A stretch of DNA of 38,316 nucleotides, taken from assembly GCA_018830285.1 (NCBI GenBank), contig JAHJSB010000058.1:1-38316 (forward strand). Direction: 5' to 3'. This document shows positions 24,219-32,667 of this stretch, in pieces. The stretch comes from Alphaproteobacteria bacterium (GTDB lineage: Bacteria; Pseudomonadota; Alphaproteobacteria; Caulobacterales; Hyphomonadaceae). The stretch's first letter is position 1. Every line of letters starts with the position of its first letter. The position numbers were made by a program, and so were the translations under genes. The notes beneath the pieces are model-generated. The model searched no databases, was not told the origin of the DNA, and was given only the letters and a program-made list of their open reading frames with translations.

Positions 24219-24740
24219 ATGAACCTCTTTTTCCGGTTCCTCAGGATTTTCCTTCCGGCTTACTTTTCGGGTAAGCGCACGGCGCCGCTTGGCGTTCATG
24301 TCATCAAATCAGCTGTCTGGATCGGCGATCATGACCCGATGGGGCACATGACCAATTCCCGCTACGCCTCGTTCACCGACCTTGGCATGCTGAACTACAT
24401 TGCCCGTACCGGTTTCCTGAAAGTCTTCCGCAAGCATGGCTGGACGCCCATCATCCAGAGCGAGGCCATCAGCTTCCACCGTATGATGCGCTTCCCCCAG
24501 AAGTTCGAACTGCACACACGACCCGTTGGCTGGGAGGGCAGCTATATCCTGTTCGAGCATACATTCCTGTCGAAGGGCCGCACCGTGGCCGAGAGCCGGA
24601 TGGTGGCCCGCCTGGTTGGCCGCAAGAAAGAGCGTGTGACCATCGACATGGTGTTTGACGGCTATGGCCTGCACATGGACAGCCCGGACATTTCACCGGC
24701 TTTCCGCGCCATGCTGGACGACCTGAAAACGCGCCCCTAG
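24219..24740 (+). CDS. Hotdog-fold thioesterase-like protein
   Basis: 173 aa, acyl-CoA thioesterase/THEM6-like hotdog family. A hydrophobic N-terminus (MNLFFRFLRIFLPAYF) may associate with the membrane. The hotdog core has DHDPMGHMTNSRYASF (Asp39, the usual catalytic position), SEAISFHRMMRFPQKFEL and FEHTFLSKGRTVAES. It would hydrolyse an acyl-thioester or bind one; the substrate is unknown. The start at 24219 is chosen over the 24-residue longer frame on homology. Its TAG stop overlaps the stop of the convergent cytidine deaminase within CTAG (24737-24740). Confidence 0.82.
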   Translation: MNLFFRFLRIFLPAYFSGKRTAPLGVHVIKSAVWIGDHDPMGHMTNSRYASFTDLGMLNYIARTGFLKVFRKHGWTPIIQSEAISFHRMMRFPQKFELHTRPVGWEGSYILFEHTFLSKGRTVAESRMVARLVGRKKERVTIDMVFDGYGLHMDSPDISPAFRAMLDDLKTRP

Positions 24741-25141
24741 AGGCGGAAACTGTTGGGCAACAGCTCGTCCACACGCATGTCTTCGATCATGTCACCCGTA
24801 TCGGATGCGCAATAGACAATCGTGTGGGGGCCCGCGAGTTCGGCGATGCGCTGGCGGCAGCCTCCGCACGGCGTAATCAGGCGCTCGCCACCGGCCACGA
24901 TCACGATCGCACGGGCTTGCCTGCCACCGGACGCCACCATGGCGCCCAGCGCCACGGCTTCGGCGCAAGTGCCAAGCGGATAGGCGGCATTCTCCATGTT
25001 GCAGCCGACCGAAACGGTGCCGCGCTCATCCAGCACAGCCGCGCCGACCTGGAATTTCGAATACGGCGCGTGTGCGTTCAGGCGCACCTTTCGGGCCGCC
25101 GCGACAAGGGCCGGCACATCGATTTCTGGCATGTCCGTCAT
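24737..25141 (-). CDS. cdd: Cytidine deaminase
   Basis: Zinc hydrolase converting cytidine/deoxycytidine to uridine/deoxyuridine. 134 aa, the usual dimeric/tetrameric small form. Motifs: PYSKFQVGAAV, GCNMENAAYPLGTCAEAVA (catalytic Glu61, zinc Cys59) and TPCGGCRQRI (zinc Cys92 and Cys95). ATG 25141 has GGGAA 7 nt upstream; a GTG at 25153 would add four residues. It is divergent from the nucleoside hydrolase/ribokinase pair (116 bp apart), so the nucleoside salvage genes may share a control region. Confidence 0.93.
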   Translation of the reverse strand: MTDMPEIDVPALVAAARKVRLNAHAPYSKFQVGAAVLDERGTVSVGCNMENAAYPLGTCAEAVALGAMVASGGRQARAIVIVAGGERLITPCGGCRQRIAELAGPHTIVYCASDTGDMIEDMRVDELLPNSFRL

Positions 25142-25257
25142 AAAAATTCCCACGCTTTCCGAGCGTTGAACGCAGCTCGCCGCCTGATCTCACTTGCCCG
25201 GGCGGGCCCGATGGTTAGCATGCGCCACAATACACCGACAAGGGAAGCCAGCGACGC

Positions 25258-26184
25258 ATGACGCGACTGCCGATCATCATAGACTGCGATCCGGGCGTCG
25301 ATGACGCCGTCATGCTGATGATGGCGCTGGCAAGCCCGATGCTGGACGTGCGCGCCATCACGACCGTGGCCGGAAATGTGCCCCTGCACCTGACCAGCCG
25401 CAACGCGCGCATGATGTGCCAGATCATGGACCGGGCGGACGTGCCTGTCTTCGCCGGGTGTCCGCGTCCAGTCCTGCGCGAACCGGTGACGGCCGAGCAT
25501 TTCCACGGTGACAGCGGCATTGCCGGGCTCGACCCGTTCGAGCCGGACGTGCCGCTCGCGGCCGGTCATGCCGTCACACACCTGATCGACACGCTGGTAT
25601 CGGCCAGTCCCGCTGAATACACGGTCGTCGTCACCGGGCCGCTGACCAATATCGCGGCGGCCATTGTCATGGCGCCTGACATTGCCCGCGGCATTGACCG
25701 GCTGGTGATCATGGGCGGCGCTGACCGAGAGGGCGGCAACATTACCCCGTTTGCCGAGTTCAACATCTTCGCCGATCCGCATGCCGGCGCTGTCGTGTTC
25801 GATAGCGGCATTCCGGCCACCATTCTCAATCTCGACGTGACCCACCAGGTACGCGCCGAGCCCGAACGCCTGGCCTCCCTGCTTGCCCTGCCCGGCCCGC
25901 GTGCCGCAATCATGGTGCAACTGCTGGAGGCGGCCAATGTGCTGGAAGCGCGCTGGAAGGAAGGGCGCATGACACCGATGCATGATCCCGCCACCATCGC
26001 TTACCTGCTGGCGCCGCACCTGTTCGAAGCCCGCAAGGCGACCGTCAGCGTCGACACCGAGGCCGGTACGCACTTTGGCCAGACCCGTCTATCCGCCCTC
26101 GAAGACGGCCCGCACACATGGGTCAAAAAGGCCGATCCGGATGGCTTCTTCGCGCTGATCGAAGACTTGGTGGGCAGCATATGA
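25258..26184 (+). CDS. Inosine-uridine preferring-type nucleoside hydrolase
   Basis: Hydrolyses ribonucleosides to base and ribose. 308 aa with the Ca2+-binding N-terminal cluster IIIDCDPGVDDAVML (Asp9, 11, 15, 16), the oxyanion/substrate stretch VVVTGPLTNIAAA, VIMGGADREGGNITPFAEFN and the FNIFADPHA region. The middle motif MTPMHDPATIAYLL contains the fourth metal-ligand Asp. Base preference cannot be assigned from sequence. It overlaps ribokinase by ATGA (26181-26184), tying ribose release to its phosphorylation. Confidence 0.92.
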   Translation: MTRLPIIIDCDPGVDDAVMLMMALASPMLDVRAITTVAGNVPLHLTSRNARMMCQIMDRADVPVFAGCPRPVLREPVTAEHFHGDSGIAGLDPFEPDVPLAAGHAVTHLIDTLVSASPAEYTVVVTGPLTNIAAAIVMAPDIARGIDRLVIMGGADREGGNITPFAEFNIFADPHAGAVVFDSGIPATILNLDVTHQVRAEPERLASLLALPGPRAAIMVQLLEAANVLEARWKEGRMTPMHDPATIAYLLAPHLFEARKATVSVDTEAGTHFGQTRLSALEDGPHTWVKKADPDGFFALIEDLVGSI

Positions 26185-27032
26185 TTACCGTCACCGGCTC
26201 CGTCAATCTCGACATTGTCGCCACCGGCCCCGCCCTGCCCCGACCCGGCGAAACCGTTACCAATGCGCGCCTCGCCCGCCACCCGGGCGGCAAGGGCGCC
26301 AACCAGGCGCTGGCGGCGCGCCGCCTCGGAGCCGACGTCCGCCTGATCGGCGCCGTCGGAGCGGACGACATGGCCGAAGAGGCGCTGAAACTGCTGCAGG
26401 CTGGCGGCGTGGACCTGTCTGGCGTGCAGCATATCAATGGCGAGACGACCGGTGTTGCCCTGATTGCCGTCTCCGCCGATGGCGAGAACCAGATCGTGGT
26501 GTGCCCGGGCGCCAATGCGGCCCTTCGTCCGGCAGACGTTGCAGGCCATACGATCACCCACATGATGGGCGTGCTGGAAGTCAGCGCCGACACGCTGCTC
26601 GCCGCCGCAGAGGCCGCCACCGGCTTTGTCAGCCTGAACCTTGCCCCGGCCATGGCCGTGCCGGGCGCCCTCCTGGCGCGCGCCACCCTGCTCAGCGTCA
26701 ACGAGACCGAGGCGGCCTTCTATGGCGACAAGCTGCACGCAACGGGCGCACTGGTTGCCATCTCGCTCGGCGAAACCGGCGCTGCGCTCTATCGCAATGG
26801 CGAGGAAATTGCGCGCAAAGCCCCGCCAAAGGTCCAGGTCGTGGACACCGTCGGCGCTGGCGACACATTTACCGCCGCGCTGACCGTCGCCCTGATCGAG
26901 GGCATGTCCGAACGGGATGCGCTCCGCTTCGCGGTCACCGCAGGCGCGCTCGCCTGCACCCGGCCCGGCGCCCAGCCCAGCCTGCCGCAGCGAGCAGACG
27001 TCGACAGGCTGATGCGCGCAACCTGGCCATAA
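26181..27032 (+). CDS. rbsK: Ribokinase
   Basis: PfkB-family kinase making ribose 5-phosphate. 283 aa, close to the usual 300. Signatures: TGSVNLDIV at the N-terminus, RHPGGKGANQALAARRLGADV, and the C-terminal VVDTVGAGDTF with catalytic Asp228. Translationally coupled to the upstream nucleoside hydrolase (ATGA), so ribose from nucleosides enters the pentose phosphate pathway. The start at 26181 is preferred because the longer open frame overlaps the hydrolase. Confidence 0.92.
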   Translation: MITVTGSVNLDIVATGPALPRPGETVTNARLARHPGGKGANQALAARRLGADVRLIGAVGADDMAEEALKLLQAGGVDLSGVQHINGETTGVALIAVSADGENQIVVCPGANAALRPADVAGHTITHMMGVLEVSADTLLAAAEAATGFVSLNLAPAMAVPGALLARATLLSVNETEAAFYGDKLHATGALVAISLGETGAALYRNGEEIARKAPPKVQVVDTVGAGDTFTAALTVALIEGMSERDALRFAVTAGALACTRPGAQPSLPQRADVDRLMRATWP

Positions 27033-27109
27033 ATTCTGCCCGCAGTATTGACCCGGCAAGCCAAATCCCGTTCAGGTCGGCTCACCGTTCCAATCCCGGA
27101 GACTGCCCG

Positions 27110-27904
27110 ATGAACCGCCTCATCCTCCCCCTGTTGCTCGCCCTCGCCACGGTCCTTCCTGCCCATGCCTGGGGCAAGACCGGCCACCGGGTGGTCGGCG
27201 CCGTGGCGCAGACCTATCTCAGCCAGACAGCGGACAGCGCGGTGAAGGATATTCTTGGACCGGAAGGCATCACCGAAGCATCCGACTGGCCCGACCACAT
27301 GCGATCCAGCCCGGATGATTTTTGGCGCTCGGAAGCCAACCCCTACCATTACGTGACCATTCCCGTGGGCATGACCTTTGCGCAGGTGACGCCGCCACCG
27401 GAAGGCGATGCAATCACGGCACTGGCCCGGTTCCGTGCCATCGCAATCGATCCGTCAGCTCCGCTGGAGGACCGCCAGCTCGCGCTGCGCTTCATCGTCC
27501 ACCTCGTCGGCGACCTGCACCAGCCGCTGCATGTCGGCAATGGCACCGACCGGGGCGGCAACCAGTTCATCTGCACCTTCTTCGAAGAAATGACGAATCT
27601 GCATGAAGTCTGGGACGAGCTGCTGATCAATTACCAGGAATTGTCGTACACTGAATGGACCGCATGGCTCGTGCAGAAGATCACGGCGGACCAGCTCGCC
27701 GAATGGGCCAAGGCCCGACCCGCGGACTGGGCCAATGAAAGCGCCGCAATTCGCGACACGATCTATCCGGACACGCAGATCCTGTCCTGGGATTATGCCT
27801 ACCGGACACGGCCCATCCTGCGGCAGCGCCTGTCACAGGGCGGCGTGCGCCTTGCGGCCTATCTCAACGAAATGTTCGAAACGGCAGCACCCGCCGCCGA
27901 ATAG
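27110..27904 (+). CDS. Secreted S1/P1 nuclease
   Basis: Zinc-dependent single-strand nuclease/3'-nucleotidase, 264 aa. The signal peptide ends at AHA20, leaving Trp21 as the mature N-terminus; in P1 nuclease this Trp is itself a zinc ligand. Further zinc ligands are in GKTGHRVVG, SDWPDHMR, FIVHLVGDLHQPLHVG and NLHEVWDELL. It would yield nucleosides outside or in the periplasm, which fits the adjacent nucleoside hydrolase, ribokinase and cytidine deaminase. It ends 5 bp from convergent rpoN. Confidence 0.92.
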   Translation: MNRLILPLLLALATVLPAHAWGKTGHRVVGAVAQTYLSQTADSAVKDILGPEGITEASDWPDHMRSSPDDFWRSEANPYHYVTIPVGMTFAQVTPPPEGDAITALARFRAIAIDPSAPLEDRQLALRFIVHLVGDLHQPLHVGNGTDRGGNQFICTFFEEMTNLHEVWDELLINYQELSYTEWTAWLVQKITADQLAEWAKARPADWANESAAIRDTIYPDTQILSWDYAYRTRPILRQRLSQGGVRLAAYLNEMFETAAPAAE

Positions 27905-27909
27905 GCCGG

Positions 27910-29409
27910 TCAGGCGCTGGCGCGGTTGATCCGGCGGCGCTGGACGCTCGACGGGATGTTCAGGCTCTCGCGATACTTCGCCACCGTGCGACGGGCGATC
28001 TCGATACCATAACCGGTCAGTATCTCGACGATCTGGTCATCCGAAAGAACATCGTCCTCGGCCTCGTCGCCGATCAGCACCTTGATCCGGTGACGCACGG
28101 CTTCAGCCGAATGGGCCTCGCCGCCGCCGGTTGCCGGAATGGACGCTGAGAAGAAGTATTTCAGTTCGAACAGGCCGCGCGGCGTCGACATGTATTTGTT
28201 CGAGGTCACGCGGCTGACCGTGGATTCATGCATCTCGATCGCATCGGCCACCTGTTTCAGGTTCAGCGGACGCAGGTGTGCGACCCCATGCGCGAAGAAT
28301 GCATCCTGCTGGCGCACGATTTCGCTGCCGACTTTCAGGATCGTCCGGGCGCGCTGGTCCAGCGACTTGATCAGCCAGGTCGCGTTCGAAGCACACTCGG
28401 AGATGAATTCCTTCTCCTTGTCGCGCATCGGCAGGGCGGTCACCTCAGCATAATAGGCCTTGTCCATCAGGACACGCGGCAACGTCTCGGAATTCAGCTC
28501 GACCGCAAACATGCCGTTCGGCAGTTCACGCACGAAGACGTCGGGCGTCACGGCAATCGTCGTATCGCTCGAAAACCCGCTGCCGGGCTTGGGCGACAAC
28601 TGGCGCAGTTCGGAGAGCATGTCCTGCAGGTCGGCCTTGTCGACGCCGCATACATTGGCGAGCGCTTTCAATTCGTGCTTGGCGACCATATCGAGATTGG
28701 CGAGCATGGCTTCCATGGCCGGGTCGAAGCGCCCGCGCTCCTTCAGCTGCAGCGTCAGGCATTCGGGAATCGAACGGGCCATCACGCCAGTTGGCTCAAA
28801 ACCCTGGCAGACTTCCAGCACGGCGGCGACATTGGCGACGTCCGCGCCCAACGCCTTGGCGACATCCTCGAGCGGCGCGCGCAGGTAGCCGGCCTCGTCG
28901 GTCTCGTCGATCAGGCGGGCACCGATTAGGCGATCGGCCGCCGACAGGCCGGCAATATTCAACTGGTTGTGCAGGTGTTCCTGCAGGGTGACATCCGTCG
29001 AAAGGTTGGCGGCGAAGTCATATTCTTCACTATTGAAGCTGCCGCCCGACGTGGCGCCGGACCAGTCGGTCTGGGCCGACGGGCCCGAGCCGCCAGCCGG
29101 CAGCGCCGCGTCCGACCCCGTACCCGGTTCGAACACGTCTTCGCCTGGCGCGTCGAGCTGGTCGCGGGCGGTGCCCATGCCGGAATTGTCATCGAGGGAA
29201 AGCTGCTCACGGCGGGCCGGCGCTTCGCCCTGCTCGCTGGCGTCGCCCGCATTGTCGTCAGCCTTGTTGAGCAGCGGGTTGCGCTCGATTTCGGCTTCCA
29301 CGAACTCTGCGAGTTCCTGGTTCGAGAGCTGCAACAGCTTGATCGCCTGCTGCAGCTGCGGCGTCATTACCAGGGACTGGCCCTGGCGCATGTCGAGTGA
29401 CTGTTTCAT
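27910..29409 (-). CDS. rpoN: RNA polymerase sigma-54 factor
   Basis: Sigma-54, directing activator-dependent transcription from -24/-12 promoters. 499 aa. Region I is Gln/Leu-rich (RQGQSLVMTPQLQQAIKLLQ), followed by an acidic region II (about 60-110), the core-binding domain, and at the C-terminus the HTH plus RpoN box (ARRTVAKYRESLNIPSS). ATG 29409 matches the family N-terminus; the frame is open further upstream into the lptB end. It lies 22 bp after lptB, the usual alphaproteobacterial order. The next genes in most relatives, hpf and ptsN, are absent; a convergent nuclease gene follows instead. Confidence 0.95.
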   Translation of the reverse strand: MKQSLDMRQGQSLVMTPQLQQAIKLLQLSNQELAEFVEAEIERNPLLNKADDNAGDASEQGEAPARREQLSLDDNSGMGTARDQLDAPGEDVFEPGTGSDAALPAGGSGPSAQTDWSGATSGGSFNSEEYDFAANLSTDVTLQEHLHNQLNIAGLSAADRLIGARLIDETDEAGYLRAPLEDVAKALGADVANVAAVLEVCQGFEPTGVMARSIPECLTLQLKERGRFDPAMEAMLANLDMVAKHELKALANVCGVDKADLQDMLSELRQLSPKPGSGFSSDTTIAVTPDVFVRELPNGMFAVELNSETLPRVLMDKAYYAEVTALPMRDKEKEFISECASNATWLIKSLDQRARTILKVGSEIVRQQDAFFAHGVAHLRPLNLKQVADAIEMHESTVSRVTSNKYMSTPRGLFELKYFFSASIPATGGGEAHSAEAVRHRIKVLIGDEAEDDVLSDDQIVEILTGYGIEIARRTVAKYRESLNIPSSVQRRRINRASA

Positions 29410-29431
29410 TCCTAAGCCCGCGCCCTTCAGA

Positions 29432-30166
29432 TCAAGCGGCGAACTGTTCACCCAGATAGACCCTGCGCACGTCTTCATTCTTCAGCACATCTTCCGGTGT
29501 GCCGTCAAAGAGGACGTCGCCATCATACATGACATAGGCCCGGTCCACGATCTGGAGCGTCTCGCGAACCTGGTGGTCCGTAATCAGGACGCCCAGGCCA
29601 CGTTGCTTCAGGTAGCGGACAAGTTCGGAAATGTCAGAAATGGCGAGCGGGTCGATACCGGTGAACGGTTCGTCCAGTAGCATGAAGCTCGGACGTGATG
29701 CGAGTGCACGTGCAATCTCCACCCGGCGACGTTCACCTCCCGAAAGGGACGTGGCCGCCTGGCCGCGAAGATGTTCCACATGCAGTTCGCTCAGCAGGCT
29801 GTCGACCTGTGCCATGCGGGCAGACCGGTCTTTTTCGACCAATTCTGCCACCGCCATGACGTTTTCTTCCACTGTCATCCCACGGAAAATAGAGGCTTCC
29901 TGGGGAAGGTAGCCCACGCCGAGGCGTGCGCGCTGGTACATGGGCAGGCGCGTCACATCTTCCCCATCGATCGAAATCGATCCGGAATCTACGCCGATCA
30001 GGCCCATGATCATGTAAAAGCAGGTCGTCTTGCCGGCCCCGTTGGGTCCAAGCAGGCCAACAACTTCTCCGCGTTGCAGGGACAGAGAAACGTCGCGCAC
30101 CACCTGTCGTTTGCCAAAGGATTTGGCAATATTCTTAACGACAAGGCCTTCGGCCACTTCGGTCAT
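29432..30166 (-). CDS. lptB: LPS export ABC transporter ATPase LptB
   Basis: Cytoplasmic ATPase of the LptB2FGC complex that extracts LPS from the inner membrane. 244 aa. Walker A GLLGPNGAGKTT, Q-loop YLPQEASIFRGMTVEEN (the LptB-specific form), signature LSGGERRRVEIARAL, Walker B FMLLDEPFTGIDP, and the H-loop ITDHQ. It is downstream of lptC and lptA on the same strand, with a 97-bp spacer from lptA, and upstream of rpoN. Confidence 0.96.
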   Translation of the reverse strand: MTEVAEGLVVKNIAKSFGKRQVVRDVSLSLQRGEVVGLLGPNGAGKTTCFYMIMGLIGVDSGSISIDGEDVTRLPMYQRARLGVGYLPQEASIFRGMTVEENVMAVAELVEKDRSARMAQVDSLLSELHVEHLRGQAATSLSGGERRRVEIARALASRPSFMLLDEPFTGIDPLAISDISELVRYLKQRGLGVLITDHQVRETLQIVDRAYVMYDGDVLFDGTPEDVLKNEDVRRVYLGEQFAA

Positions 30167-30263
30167 CTCGTGAATTCGTCCCTGATCACGGGCAGTTTCG
30201 TCGCCCCGTTCTTGGCATAGCCTGACATACTTAAGATCGGCTTCACGCCATTGCTTGAATTTT

Positions 30264-30782
30264 TCAGTTTCCGGCTGTGTCCTTGTCGGACTCGATCACC
30301 ATTCTTGTCCGTCCGGTGCCGCCATCCAGCGTTGTCCGGCGCTTGCCGACTTCCAGCTTCAAGATTTGGCCTTCAGCCACGTCACGCTCGCGCATCAGCG
30401 CCACATTGCCTGTCATCGTGATCGTATCGACGGCGGCGTCATAGACGCCGCGATCGCCCTTGGCCTTCATTTCCGGCGTGACATAGAAGACATTGCCTTC
30501 GGCAATCATTGTCTGGATCTGGCCAAAACCTGAGCCGACCCCAGCCGTTTCTCCCCCCGTCTTGCCGCTAAAAATAATCGTCACAGTGTCGGCGCGCAGC
30601 CGGGCCGTGCCCTGCTGGATGTCAACATTGCCGATCAGCAACACCTTGCGCTCGCGCTCGAGACTCTCGGTCCGCTCGGAATCGATGTAAATTGGCCCGC
30701 CTTCGGACGATATCTGCGCCATCGCCGGCGCCGCGATGGCCGAGACCGCCAGGGCCGCGCCAAGAAACTTAAGGATTGCCAT
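30264..30782 (-). CDS. lptA: Periplasmic LPS transport protein LptA
   Basis: Beta-jellyroll bridge protein carrying LPS across the periplasm. 172 aa with signal peptide (cleavage near AMA). The OstA-like repeats are visible as DSERTESLERERKVLLIGNVDIQQG, split by ARLRADTVTIIFSG, and AEGNVFYVTPEMKAKGDRG with DTITMTGNVALMRE. The start at 30782 has GAAGGTGG upstream and overlaps the lptC end by 14 bp. Relatives usually lie in this same lptC-lptA-lptB order. Confidence 0.9.
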   Translation of the reverse strand: MAILKFLGAALAVSAIAAPAMAQISSEGGPIYIDSERTESLERERKVLLIGNVDIQQGTARLRADTVTIIFSGKTGGETAGVGSGFGQIQTMIAEGNVFYVTPEMKAKGDRGVYDAAVDTITMTGNVALMRERDVAEGQILKLEVGKRRTTLDGGTGRTRMVIESDKDTAGN

Positions 30783-31443
30783 CTGCACCACCTTCGTCGG
30801 TTGCCGGCACATCAGGCTCGGCCGGATAAATCACTGTTTTTACATTACCCTTAAAGACGACGCGGTTGCCACCTTCAAGAATCTCATAGGAGTCCGAGCG
30901 AATATCGCCAAGCGGTCCCTTGCCTTCGAGCGGCGAAAGCCCTTCGACCCAGTCCTGCCCGACATGCACACGCGCCGCTGTCGTCTTGAACGCATAGCCC
31001 GACGCATCCGTGATTTCGACATCGTCATAGAGCTCAAGGATACCGGCATCGCGATCATACATGCCCGACGGTGCGCGCACTTCGGTTCCCGCGGCATCCC
31101 GCAGGATCGGCCCGACCAGGTCGACCGCATTGGCGGTCAGTTCCCTACGGCGGGCCGCATCCGCCGTGATCGTGAAGCTCTGGCCGGTGGAATCGCGTCC
31201 GGCAAAGCGGGGGTTGAGCATAGTGACGACTTCATCGCCTGAAATCTGCATCGGTACGGCGTCCCGGGAGAAGGCGCTCTTGATGATGTATCCGAAGAAC
31301 AGGCCGATCGAGACGGCGGCACAGGCCATGAACAGGACGCGTAGTCCCCGCACCAGGCTCGACCGCTTGCGCGCCTCTTCCAGCGTCAGTTGCCGCCGTG
31401 GCGCCCAGAGCGATGCCGGGTCGTGATGCTTGACTGCGTCCAT
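30769..31443 (-). CDS. lptC: LPS export protein LptC
   Basis: Bitopic inner-membrane component of the Lpt bridge, 224 aa. Cytoplasmic basic N-terminus, one membrane helix (about 33-55, LRVLFMACAAVSIGLFFGYI), then a periplasmic jellyroll typical of alphaproteobacterial LptC (RDSTGQSFTITADAA, YDRDAGILELYDDVEI, FKTTAARVHVGQDWVEG). The C-terminal tail is acidic. It is 90 bp from the rnd gene on the same strand and overlaps lptA. Confidence 0.9.
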   Translation of the reverse strand: MDAVKHHDPASLWAPRRQLTLEEARKRSSLVRGLRVLFMACAAVSIGLFFGYIIKSAFSRDAVPMQISGDEVVTMLNPRFAGRDSTGQSFTITADAARRRELTANAVDLVGPILRDAAGTEVRAPSGMYDRDAGILELYDDVEITDASGYAFKTTAARVHVGQDWVEGLSPLEGKGPLGDIRSDSYEILEGGNRVVFKGNVKTVIYPAEPDVPATDEGGADGNP

Positions 31444-31533
31444 GAAAGCGCCTGCGGCCGGTTACAACGTATTCTGGGCCGTGTTTACCTTTGATAAGGG
31501 CGAAACAAAAGCGTCGAGAACATGACAGTTGCG

Positions 31534-32148
31534 TCAGGAATGTGCGAAAATATCCTGCTCACCCCAGCCCGCGAGGTCGAGCGCGGCACGGGTCGGCAGG
31601 AAGTTGAAGCAGGCCTGGGCCAATTCCAGCCTGCCCTCGCGGATCAGCATGGCTTCGAGGCCTGCCTTGATCACATGCAGGTGGAAAACATCGGACGCGG
31701 CGTATTGCAATTGCGCATCGCTCAGCTCCTTTGCGCCCCAATCGGAGCTCTGCTGCGCCTTGGAGAGGTCGACTCCCGCGATTTCGCGGGCGACATCCTT
31801 CAAGCCATGCCTGTCGGTATAGGTGCGGGCCAGTTTGGAGGCGATCTTGGTGCACCAGATCGGCGCGCAATCCACACCCAGCCAGCGCTTGATCATGGCC
31901 ACGTCGAACCGGGCAAAATGGAACAGCTTGATCACCTTGGGATCGGTCAACAGCGCCTTCAGGTTCGGGCAGTTGAAATCACGGCCGAGCTGGACGAGAT
32001 GCGCCGTGCCGTCGCCAGACGACAATTGCACCAGGGTCAGGTGGTCGCGCAGCGGGTTCAGGCCCATAGCCTCGGTATCGATGGCCACGATCGGGCCGAA
32101 ATCGATGTTCTTGGGCAGGTCGCCCTTATGCAATGTGATTCCGTTCAT
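31534..32148 (-). CDS. rnd: Ribonuclease D-type 3'-5' exonuclease, short form
   Basis: DEDD-superfamily 3'-5' exoribonuclease, 204 aa. Motif I is VAIDTEAMGL (Asp24, Glu26), motif II FHFARFDVAMI, motif III YAASDVFHL with Tyr and Asp. The C-terminal HRDC domains of E. coli RNase D are missing, as is usual for the roughly 200-aa alphaproteobacterial version. It probably acts in tRNA/RNA 3' trimming. Located immediately upstream of lptC, an arrangement seen in related genomes. Confidence 0.9.
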   Translation of the reverse strand: MNGITLHKGDLPKNIDFGPIVAIDTEAMGLNPLRDHLTLVQLSSGDGTAHLVQLGRDFNCPNLKALLTDPKVIKLFHFARFDVAMIKRWLGVDCAPIWCTKIASKLARTYTDRHGLKDVAREIAGVDLSKAQQSSDWGAKELSDAQLQYAASDVFHLHVIKAGLEAMLIREGRLELAQACFNFLPTRAALDLAGWGEQDIFAHS

Positions 32149-32275
32149 GCGCCGGGCTTAGCATGACCAGCGTGAAGGGCAAATGATCACGCATAGGGCG
32201 ATGGGCGGAGCCAATCGCGTGTGACCTCTGTCCCCGTCAGCAGATAACCTGGGATCATCCAGAAGGAGCACGCGC

Positions 32276-32667
32276 ATGAGCAAGGATCCGCTTCAGGCGA
32301 TAGTCGCCTCCATGCCCTTTGCCGCCCTGATAGGGCTCCGCGTGGTCGAGGCATAGAAGGACAAGCTTGTCGGCGAGGTCACCGTCAAGGCCGACAAGGC
32401 GGCATTGCCCATGGCGGCTTCCTGATGACGCTGGCCGATTGCGTCGGCGCGGTCGCCGCCTTCCTCAACCTGCCCGAAGGCGCCAGGGGCACGACGACGA
32501 CCGAGAGCACGACCAATCTCATTGCCGCCGCGCCGACGGGCACCATCCTGGGCGCCACGGCCCTGCCGATCAGCATCGGGCGGCGTTTGCAGGTCTGGCA
32601 GACACGGGTTGAAACCGACCGCGGCAAACTGGTCAGCCTGACCACCCAGACACAGCTGAACCTCTAG
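32276..32667 (+). pseudogene. Broken PaaI-type hotdog thioesterase
   Basis: A gene for a small hotdog thioesterase is still readable but inactivated. A good ribosome-binding site (AGAAGGAG) and ATG 32276 lead into MSKDPLQAIVASMPFAALIG, then an in-frame TAG at 32354-32356 (codon 27), continuing KDKLVGEVTVKADKAALP. The frame then shifts by about 32410 with loss of bases, resuming as HGGFLMTLADCVGAVAAF and ending RGKLVSLTTQTQLNL with TAG at 32665-32667. The catalytic HGG/Asp region is retained in the shifted frame. It overlaps the convergent CoA-transferase stop in CTAG. Decay appears recent because the remaining codons look unscrambled. Confidence 0.85.
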
